Assembly: GCA_033002965.1 (NCBI GenBank)
Contig: JAURVB010014627.1
Span: 1 to 64,000 of the forward strand
Reading direction: 5' to 3'
Length of the DNA stretch: 64,000 nucleotides
From: Piper betle
Taxonomy: Eukaryota > Streptophyta > Magnoliopsida > Piperales > Piperaceae
The notes under the pieces are model-generated. The model did not search any database. It had not been told where the DNA came from and worked only from the letters and a program-made list of their open reading frames with translations. Both the position numbers and the translations under genes were made by a program. Below, one piece after another: positions 22,336-31,600 of this stretch (position 1 is the first letter of the stretch; each line of letters starts with the position of its first letter).

Positions 22336-22948
22336 TTTAGATACAAATCTTGATCTAGGATTTACTGAGGTCATTGCCTTATAGCATATTCTATAAATTA
22401 AACATACATTTTGAGATCTTTCTTTCATATCATATCCTTGTGTTTGCATATTTAAATACAAACAATCTTTTATATTTGGATCAGATAAGGATACTGAGAA
22501 ATTAAGATAACAATTAAAATATACTGGACCGGTTCCAAGACTAGATTCAATAATTCCTAAAAGAGAATCAGGAAATTTATTATGTCATTTATCTCGTAAG
22601 CATAATAATATGGATGTGTTTAAACCTTCTCTAGTTAATGGTTTAACCACTATTTGAACTAAACCTAAATGAATATAATTATATTCTTTACTTAAGTCTT
22701 CTAATATTTTAAAACTTAATAATGATATATTATTAGTTAATTATGTAAACTAATACTGTCTTCATAAGTTTTAATTAAGTAAGCTTGCTTAAACTCAATT
22801 AATCCTTTTTGATAGACTGTAGTAGGTTGTATTTTATGATAGTCAATTTATTTAGGTTTTGTTCAATATTATTATACACTAATTGTTCTGTCATCTTAGT
22901 TTTATCAACTTCTTTTGATTTCTTAATCAGTTTCTGGATTAAGGCCAT
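22336..22948 (-). pseudogene. Caulimovirid movement protein (30K family), N-terminal remnant
   Basis: An ATG at 22948-22946 begins a 49-codon frame (MALIQKLIKKSKEV) after the primer site. Shifted frames then give recognisable movement-protein sequence, LGLVQIVVKPLTREGLNTS, LGTGPVYFNCYLNFS and QNVCLIYRICYKAM, to about 22336 where similarity stops. There are a TAA near 22804, frame changes near 22720-22800 and an in-frame TGA at 22585-22587. The viral protein moves virions or nucleic acid through plasmodesmata. This copy is truncated and dead. Confidence 0.8.
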
Positions 22949-23090
22949 CTTTTCACCTAGGTTCGCCTTCAACTAGGAATTTGGTAGCAGAACACCTCAC
23001 AACTGCGACTTCGCCTACCTCAACCTTACGTCGACTTACAATAAGGTACTGTGTCACCTAGCCTTGGTGATGCCCTAGGTTTCTAGATTA

Positions 23091-23103
23091 GGCTCTGATA
23101 CCA
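23091..23103 (-). other. Viral minus-strand primer-binding site, tRNA-iMet
   Basis: The minus strand reads TGGTATCAGAGCC, the conserved caulimovirid primer site that defines genome position 1. It lies about 1 kb downstream of the TATA box and 143 bases before the movement-protein ATG, as expected. Confidence 0.88.
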
Positions 23104-24136
23104 TTCACTGACGTAAACTTAAAAAACAACTTAATGTACAGATATTAAACAGAATAAATAATGCACAGAAACATATAAACAATAAACAGTATAGCCAGAA
23201 ACATATAAGTGTAAAGTATAAACAGGGTGTTATGGAAGGTCAGCCGTAACCGCAACCACGAACAGATAAAATATAGTAAATAAAAGTAAAAGCCTAACTC
23301 TGAGGCTGACAGAAATGTAAAGACAGAAATTTAAAATATATATAGCCTTGCTCTGAGGCGATGCAAAAATTAAACCTAAAGTCTAGCCTAGCTCAGAGGC
23401 AAAGGTTCATAATTACCAAATAGTGAAGCTTTTATTTATTGTCCAAACTTACAGTCACTCGTAGTGAAATCACACAGTAAATACACTCTTCACTCACGTA
23501 AATACCGTATAAATATAGATATACATACAGTACACATTCAGTACAGATGTATATACATGTTACATACAATACTCACATATACCGTAACACACATATACAT
23601 ATAGTACATACAAGTACAGTCGTATATGTAGATACGTACAAACTCAATTAATAACGTATAGACTCGAATACCAATCATACAAACAGATCCTGGTTGGATC
23701 AAACAGAAGAAAAGAATTTATTTATTTTTTTATTTATTTTTCTATATCATTGATCGAACACGAATACGATCAAACACGATCAAACACGATCAAGGACGAA
23801 CACGAATGTCGAAGGAAAAAGAGGACTGATGCGACGTAAAGATAAAGGAAATGAACGAAGACAACTCAAAGCAGATTCTTCTTTATATAACCTAAACTTT
23901 TAAAAATCAAACGACGAATCAAAATTCAGCATTCAGAAATCATACCAACGAAGTGATTGCTGAAATCTGATTGGAGAAGAAAGAAATAGAAAACAGAAAG
24001 ATCGGTTGAAGATCAACAATCAAAGTCAGAAGATCGAACTCAGACAAAGAAAAGGAGAAAGAAGACAGACGAAAGCAGAAGGAAGGAAATGAAAGAGCAG
24101 AGCGAACTTTCCTTCCCTCTCTGAAAGACAGACGTT

Positions 24137-24147
24137 CTATTTATAGA
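24137..24147 (-). promoter_or_regulatory. Viral promoter TATA box
   Basis: The minus strand reads TCTATAAATAG, preceded by a spacer after the zinc-knuckle ORF and followed by an AG-rich leader (24120-23900). Placement between the last ORF and the primer site matches the pregenomic RNA promoter of caulimovirids. Confidence 0.65.
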
Positions 24148-24186
24148 GGAAAGTGAGAACCGATAATCGGGGTGACTGGTTAATGA

Positions 24187-24290
24187 GTGGGGTCCACAAC
24201 TTAAGTTAAAGTGTGGGGTCCACGACTAGGAATTGAAGTGTGGGGTCCATGACTAGGAATAGTGAGGTCCACAGTGGGCTCCACCTTAAG
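24187..24290. repeat. Short tandem repeat GTGGGGTCCAC..ACTAGGAAT
   Basis: Four imperfect copies of GTGGGGTCC followed by (A/G)CGACTAGGAAT begin at 24187, 24213, 24240 and 24262. They sit at the 3' end of the zinc-knuckle ORF, just upstream of the viral TATA box, and encode the repeated GPHT tail of that ORF. Confidence 0.65.
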
Positions 24291-25790
24291 AGGAAGAACT
24301 GTATTGGGTGGCAAACCAGTTGAGACTAAAGGAACAGAAAGACCAGCTGTTACCTGGACAGTACTCCAGGTTGAAGATTTACTTATCACAGGTTGAGAGG
24401 ACGAACTTTGACTCTCCAATACTATTGTGGGAGACGGAATCGGGGACGGTGATTTTCTTGCATCAGGGCAACTTGTAGTACAATGACCATATTGACCGCA
24501 ACAGTAACATTTAGGACCCAGGTCAAAGTCGAAATCAGCATCAGGAGCTTCAGAATAGCAAATTGTCGTGTGGCCAATATTTCCGCAAAGAGTACATTGA
24601 AGATCATGTAGGCTCCATGGAGATTGAGCAAACTGCAAATCTTTCTGTAATTTATCTTTCACAATCACAGTATCTCCTATTTGTTCAATTGCAATTTGTC
24701 GTTGGACTTTGGGAACCGCGCCATATGAATGCAATATGGTAGCTAATTTCATTGCTTCATCCTGGGGTATACCAGGTGTATCTTCGTTAAGCTGCAAAAA
24801 CCACAAATATATGTCAGGGGATAGTGCTGGTGGGAGCACTGGCAGAGACTGAACCAAGGGACTTGGAACTGGCTCAAAAAGCATAGCTTTTGTTGGAATA
24901 ACTAACTGGCGTGTGAACTTATCCCACCATCTGATGAATATGGTATAAGCGAGTGAAGACACTAATATCCCTTGTTCTTCAAAGGTATGAAAACAGAAAT
25001 TCCACGATAGAATCCATGGAATACGAAAGTAACATAAGAAGTAATAGAAAGGATTTCTAAAAGACGTCTGTATGACTTGATGAAATTTCTCAAATTGACC
25101 CTTATAATATTTTGGTAAATACTCAAATTCAGGACCAAATTTTCCTATCAACTGATGAAACCACATAGGAACTTTACATGGTTTCTCTATATCAATGCGA
25201 ATAAACCAGGAGTGCTGAGACTTAGGATTATTATACAAAAGAACCTTATCAGACGCTTCTACATAATCCCAATAATTATATTCAGACGGAAACATACCAG
25301 GAGGAGGTTTAGTATGAGAAAACTAAGTAAACCGACACGGATGACCATACTCATCAAGGGATACGACTTTCTGAATAATTAATTTACTATAAGATATTTT
25401 AGTTTCATAATCGTCTGGATATCTTAATTGTTTGCCAATTTCTTCACCAACATACTTATGAGTAAAATCACACGATTGCATATCTTTGAGGACACACTCA
25501 TAGAAAAATCTTGTTTTACCAGACATGACTGGATAGTGAGAATACTGAGGAAAGTGTAATTTGGCTATTTCACTTGGATCACATTTTTCTAAAATATCTT
25601 GTGTTTGCTCTAGGTAACAAAGACGATGATAAATGGGTTTCCTTATGTAAGGACTCAAGGGTTTAAAGGAGGGTTTATCAGGTGACTGCTCATTAGGCAT
25701 GTAAGGGTAATTTTTGTAAAATGGTGGTGCATGACTAGGATACTTAGGCCGCATCGGCCAAAGTGGCATTTTCCCTTTTCCCTTGTCCAT
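24201..25790 (-). pseudogene. Caulimovirid downstream ORF with two zinc knuckles
   Basis: One 529-codon minus-strand frame with a single in-frame TAG at 25323-25325. It starts at ATG 25790, overlapping the RNase H frame by about 47 bases in another phase. The N-terminal half is rich in Pro, Tyr and Trp (YPSHAPPFYKNYPYMP, then MFPSEYNYWDYVEASD, MWFHQLIGKFGPEFEYLP). Near the C-terminus are two CCHC-like knuckles, CTLCGNIGHTTIC and CYCCGQYGHCTTSC, then a Ser/Pro-rich tail. Lying between RNase H and the promoter, it occupies the place of florendovirus ORF2, whose function I do not know. The knuckles suggest nucleic-acid binding. Confidence 0.7.
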
Positions 25791-27512
25791 ATTCCCCTTG
25801 CAAAAATTCCTGAGTAAGATAATTAGGTAAGGAATTTGCTAAACCAGGGATATATTCTATATCAAAATCAAAGATAGCTAAGAGCGCTTGCCATCTAGCA
25901 AAGATATGTTTAGATGCCAGATTTTGTACATCTTTTTCTAATATAAATTTAGCACTTGTACAATCAATACGTAATAAAAATTTAGCATTTAATAAGTCAT
26001 CTTGAAATTTTAAAATACAATTTACTATGCTTGACATTTCTTGTTTAATTATGGAGTATTTAGATTGTGTATTATTCCAGAGACCTGAATGATAACGAAT
26101 AATAAAAGGTTTATTATTTATTTGTTGTTTTAGAATTCCCCCATATCCGAGGGCAGATGCATCTGTTTCAACTATTTTTAATGTTGACGGATGAGGTAAA
26201 GTAAATAAGGAATATATCTACTTTTTTGTTTAATATTTTGTACTGCTCTTGTACGAGCTTCTGTCCACAGGGGTGGATTCTTTTTCAATCTTTGAAATAA
26301 TAATTTATAGTCAAAAGCTAAATCTTTATAAAAGTCAGAAATATAATTTAAGCTTCCTAAAAATCTTTGTAATTGATTTTTATCTAAGATTTTATCAGGA
26401 AAGTTGTTAGAGAATTCTAATACTCTTTGTATGGGTTTTAAATTGCCTTTTTCAATATTATGACCTAAATTCATTTTCGTTTTTGATAAGACTATTCCAT
26501 TTGTGATTGCTATTTTATAAAATTGATTGAGATGTTTAAAGTGTTGATCAATTGAATTACTATAAACTAACACATCATCAATATAGACAATTATGAAATT
26601 TACATATGGATAAAATATATCATTCATAATCTTCTGAAATTCAGATGGAGCATTTTTTAATCCAAAAGGCATAACGTTCCATTCATATTGTCCAAAAGGG
26701 ACATTAAAGGCTATTTTGTATCTATCTTCTTCTTTAATTTGAATTTGCCAAAAGCCTGATTTTAAATCAAATTTACTAAATATTTGAGCATTATATAATC
26801 TTTTTAATAGATCTTTTTTATTTGGAATAGGATATCTAATCCATTTTAAAACTTTATTTAGGGGTTTATAATTTATAACTAATCTTGGTGCACCTCTTTC
26901 TATTTCTGATGCTTTAAATACATAAAAGGCTGCACAAGACCATGGTGATTTACTTTCTCTAATTAACTTATTGTCTAATAATTTTTTAATTTCTTTTTGA
27001 CAATAATCAACCAATTCTTGATTCATTTGAATTGGTCTTGCTTTTGTAGGAATTAATTTATCTATAAAGCCTGTTTCATAAGGAAGAGAAACTTCATGTT
27101 TCTTTCTATTCCAAAAGGCACTAGGTAAATCATTACATAAGTCTTTTTCAAATAGATTTGTAATATCTTTAATTCTATTTTCAATCATTGGAGTTTTAAT
27201 TTTTGTTTCTAAAAGTACTTGATTTATTTCATCCTGTAAATATGTTATTTGTTTAATTTTAGATTTCTGTTTATTTTTCATAATAGAAATAAATATTTGT
27301 CTTTTAGGAAATTCTAATCTAAACGTAATATCTTTTCCTTGTAAATGAGTATGAATACCTATATCATCTACAAAGAAAGGTTCTATTAATGCTGTAAAAG
27401 GATTTCCTAAAATTACTTCCGATCCTATGTTTTTTACTAAAATAAAAGTTAAATACATTCTTACATCTCCTATGCATACAACTGCATTGGAAAGTTTATA
27501 ATTAACTTTCAA
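25744..27512 (-). pseudogene. Caulimovirid polyprotein: truncated protease, RT, RNase H
   Basis: Frame 27512-26178 begins in the C-terminal half of the aspartic protease (EVILGNPFTALIEPFF); the catalytic Asp-Ser/Thr-Gly lies beyond the rearrangement breakpoint and is missing. RT follows: APRLVINYKPLNKVLK, FSKFDLKSGFWQIQI, YIDDVLVYS and FLGSLNYISDFYK. A frameshift near 26200-26230 moves into RNase H (VETDASALGYGG, RIDCTSAKFIL, FDIEYIPG) ending at 25744. Compared with the second copy at 28407-27512, about 24 bases (8 codons) are missing in the RT near 26470. Confidence 0.9.
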
Positions 27513-28407
27513 AGACGATGATAAATGGGTTTCCTTATGTAAGGACTCAAGGGTTTAAAGGAGGGTTTATCCAGGTGACTGCTCATTAGGCATGTAAGGG
27601 TAATTTTGTAAAATGGTGGTGCATGACTAGGATACTTAGGCCGCATCGGCCAAAGTGGTATTTTCCCTTTTCCCTTGTCCATATTCCCCTTGCAAAAATT
27701 CCCGAGTAAGATAATTAGGTAAGGAATTTGCTAAACCAGGGATATATTCTATATCAAAATCAAAGATAGCTAAGAGCGCTTGCCATCTAGCAAAGATATG
27801 TTTAGATGCTAGATTTTGTACATCTTTTCTAATATAAATTTAGCACTTGTACAATCAATACGTAATAAAATTTAGCATTTAACAAATCATCTTGAAATGT
27901 TAAAATACAATTTACTATGCTTGACATTTCTTGTTTAATTATGGAGTATTTAGATTGTGTATTATTCTAGAGACCTGAATGATAACGAATAATAAAAGGT
28001 TTATTATTTATTTGTTGTTTTAGAATTCCCCCATATCCGAGGGCAGATGCATATGTTTCAACTATTTTTAATGTTGACGGATGAGGTAAAGTAAATAAGG
28101 AATATATCTACTTTTTGTTTTTAATATTTTGTACTGCTCTTGTACGAGCTTCTGTCCACGGGTGGATTCTTTTTCAATCTTTGAAATAATAATTTACAGT
28201 CAAAAAGTAAATCTTTATAAAATTCAGAAATATAATTTAAGCTTCCTAAAAATCTTTGTAATTAATTTTTATATAAGATTTTATGAGGAAAGTTATTAGA
28301 GAATTCTAATACTCTTTATATGGGTTTTAAATTGCCTTTTTCAATATTATAACCTAAATATCGAATTTTAATTTGAAGTAAATTCATTTTCGTTTTTGAT
28401 AAGACTA
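27512..28407 (-). pseudogene. Second, partial copy of the viral RT/RNase H/ORF2 start
   Basis: Nearly identical to about 25617-26490 with scattered small indels. The minus strand runs from late RT through RNase H into the start of the zinc-knuckle ORF and then joins abruptly to the protease of the other copy at 27512. It keeps the stretch absent from the first copy near 26470 but has its own frame breaks (near 27828, 28155 and 28205). It shows that more than one viral unit was present in tandem before deletion. Confidence 0.88.
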
Positions 28408-28425
28408 TATATATATATATATATA
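28405..28425. repeat. (AT)n tract at viral edge
   Basis: About ten AT dinucleotides lie exactly where similarity to the viral RT ends and the leader of the STE24 gene begins. Caulimovirid integrants are known to occur next to AT-dinucleotide tracts. Confidence 0.7.
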
Positions 28426-28684
28426 GGATAATTGGATATTGATCCCATTCCTAACCCCTAATTATAAAACCCTAAACCACCCAGAGAAAAAAAGGAGTTT
28501 TTTTCTTCTTTTTTTTCATTTTTATAATAGAATCGCCTACAAAGAGATCCCTATCGCCTTCTCCCACGACACCCGCCGCATCTCTTCTCGCCGGAGACGG
28601 CCCCGCTCCGCCCGCCTAAGAAGACTCCGCTGCGAGGGTTTCTCTCTTTCTCTGCGGTGTCGATTTGGTGGACGCTCGCTTGCG
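28426..28684 (+). promoter_or_regulatory. Remaining promoter/5' UTR of the STE24 gene
   Basis: Only about 260 bases separate the viral edge from the ATG. The stretch contains ATTATAAAACCCTAAACC (28459-28476), a TATA-like motif with a telo-box-like AAACCCTAA, then a T/C-rich run and a GC-rich CG-containing leader (28550-28680) typical of a plant housekeeping 5' UTR. Transcription start is not determinable. Confidence 0.5.
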
Positions 28685-31600
28685 ATGGCGTCTTTCCCTT
28701 ACATGGAAGCTGTCCTCGGTTCGCCGCTTCGCCTCGTTCGCTTCTTTTTGTTTATTGTCTTATAGTTATGCAAGATAATGGATTTTGAGTGGCAGTGGCT
28801 GTTGTCAGGGATTCTTCGTTTGTGTCTGTGACGTTGGTCAGGGTCTTCGTTTTATAGTTTTGTTGGTGGGTGATATATCTGTGGGACGTTTCGTTGTTTC
28901 TGTGATCGGGAAGTTGCGTTCTTGCTAGTGATCGGATTGTGTTGATGATGAAGGAGTGCAGAAATGGTGGATTTGTTTCATGTTGAATGCTGGGAATATA
29001 TGCAGTTGCACAAGTTCGGATTCTTTGAATAGGGGCGATTTTGGAGATTATGTTATGTTTACAATCTGATAGAATTATTATTCTTTAAATGTTGTTGCCA
29101 TTTCTGATATTTTTTTTGGTGATTATGCTACTGACTTTATTTGTGCATATTGGAATGGTTTGTATATTTTTATATACCTACTTGAAATTTTTGGAATTTC
29201 AGAAGCCTTATGGCTCTGTGTTATCGATGCCAACATGAATTGAGGAGTGTTGTTGGTTAGTTTAATCATTTGTGCCTGGACGTAATTTAAGATGCTCTCA
29301 ATTTTCTTTTTGCTTTGTAAGATCCAATGACAATTATCTATTTTTATTAGTGTCACCTAGTTGAAGTGTCAAGTATTTGTAATTATTAATGTTATAAAGG
29401 TATAGTGTAGGTTTTATGGCGTATCTAACGGTATTTGCTTTAAGTAGGCTTTATGGTCCTGATGTATATTTTTGAATCCTATCTGGACTGGCGGCAACAT
29501 AAAGCGCTGAAGCTGCCAACACTTCCAAAACCTTTGGTGGGAGTTGTGAGCCAAGAGAAATTTGAAAAATCTCGGGCTTATAGTATTGATAAAAGGTTTT
29601 TCTTCCTCTTACAATGCTGTGATTTTTATACGCCTATTCAATTGTCGTACCTGCAAATTTTTGCATGTTCCAGATATTTCACTTGATGATTTTAAGCTTA
29701 TTGTTAGTTGTTTTCTAGATGACTTATTTCAGTTATGTGCATGTTTCAGCCACTTCCATTTTATTCACGAGGCAGTGACAATCTTAACAGACATCTCTAT
29801 TTTGTTCTTTGGAGTACTTCCATGGTTTTGGAAGGTGATTCTTTAACATTTTTACACTTCATTTGCCACACTGTTGCCATGTAACTAAATTGTTCCATTC
29901 TCATTTTTCAATGGACATCCCCTTGTTTGCTGTCTGCAGAAATCTGCAGATTTTGTTTTATACATGGGTCTGAATGCTGATAACGAGATACTGCATACGC
30001 TTTCCTTCTTGGCCGGCGTGCTTGTTTGGTCTCAGGTGTGTTCCAGCTTGTTTTCATGTACTGCCCTATTTTTATTCCTTTACTTTCAACAGATTTTTAT
30101 TGTCATGATGGTTATTGATTTGGATTCTGCATCTAATGAGCCTACATATATCCACTTGTTCTTTTGCTTCTTTGTTCTACAGATCACCGACTTGCCATTT
30201 TCCCTGTATTCAACTTTTGTTATTGAGGCTCGTCATGGATTCAATAAAGTAAGATAAAAATTTGTCCTTTTTATTGCTTATGTTATTTTTATGCCTAAAA
30301 AATTGATTCTGTTTTTGTACATTAGTGGAGCTTTTGTATTTGCCGATGGAAATGATCTATGAGTACTTTTGTACAGCAAACAATCGGTCTTTTCTTCTGG
30401 GATATGTTCAAAAGCATTTTGCTATCAATCTTAATTGGACCTCCAGTAGTTGCTGCAATTATCGTCATTGTGCAGGTTTGAAATAGTTACTCTTGTTGTC
30501 AACTATAAACTGCTGGGCAAATAGCTTTACTATTTGACTTTAAATCTCTTATTTTGCAGAAAGGCGGTCCTTATTTGGCAATTTATCTTTGGGGTTTTAT
30601 GTTTGTTCTCTCTCTTGTGATGATGACACTTTATCCCATTTTAATAGCACCTTTGTTCAACAAGTTCACCCCTGTGAGTGGTTGACTGTTTTGTGATCAT
30701 TTTTATTATTACTAATTACTTTTTGAATTAATCTTGAATATGCACGCCTATTCTATAGCTTCCTGAAGGTGGCCTTAGAGAGAAAATCGAGAACCTTGCT
30801 GCTTCCCTCAATTTTCCTTTGAAGAAGCTATTTGTTATTGATGGGTCTACAAGATCAAGCCATAGTAATGTATGTTTTGTCAGTGGTTTCTGTTATTCTT
30901 TTTATGGTATACATATCACAGGAATCCTGTACTAAGACTATGTATATTTCTCAGCAGTCTTTTGCCACTATTTTGTTTGTTTTTTACACTTGTTAATATT
31001 GATTGTCTGCTTCTATGAGGAGCAAACTGGATATTACTAGATTTTCAATAGAAAGATGACTTCATATTAGTATTTTTAATCAGCAACATTTCATGATTTG
31101 CATAATGTTGACATGGAATTTTCCCTTTGCCCTTTCCATGAATAGCTTATTGTATGCGAAATCCAATTACCAGTGACAAAAAATAGATACCCTGACCCCA
31201 GAATAAATGGGATAAGGTGTCGATGATGGTGATGATTATTCTGCACTTTTTCTTTTAAGTGTTTTTGTACTGTCCTAGATGTACTTGATGTGCTTGATGT
31301 CTGATCGGAGGCTTTTACTGATTGAAATTGTAGAAAACTAATTAAATTGTGCTCTTTTTTTAGCTTTGACTTCCTTTGATTATCCCATCAAGCCCTGTAT
31401 AGACATCTTATAAGCTCAAAATTTTTATCTTTTATTTCTTCCTCTAATTAATTTTCATTCATGTCAGGCGTATATGTATGGCTTTTTCAAAAATAAGCGC
31501 ATCGTAGCTTTACTGACACATTAATTCAGCAGGTATGCATGTGTTTCTTTTCTTTTGTGTAATGAAATGTGACTGTTTAATAGTTATGTCAAAATAAATA

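Larger units (their letters stand above)
22336..28407 (-). mobile_element. Endogenous caulimovirid (plant pararetrovirus), rearranged
   Basis: The minus strand carries, in order, a partial RT/RNase H copy (28407-27512), then a truncated protease-RT-RNase H (27512-25744), a zinc-knuckle ORF (25790-24201), a TATA box (24147-24137), a roughly 1-kb leader, a tRNA-iMet primer site (23103-23091) and the beginning of a movement protein (22948 to about 22336). The 30K-type movement protein together with pararetroviral RT and no LTR or integrase identifies Caulimoviridae. The coat-protein region and the rest of the movement protein are missing. All frames are broken. Genus is uncertain: the two-ORF layout suggests florendovirus or a relative, which is recollection and not a search result. 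The right edge abuts an (AT)n tract. Confidence 0.9.

Noticed and set aside
29453..30257. Stand-alone small ORFs in the STE24 region
   Set aside because: They are exons 2-5 read through into introns, not separate genes.
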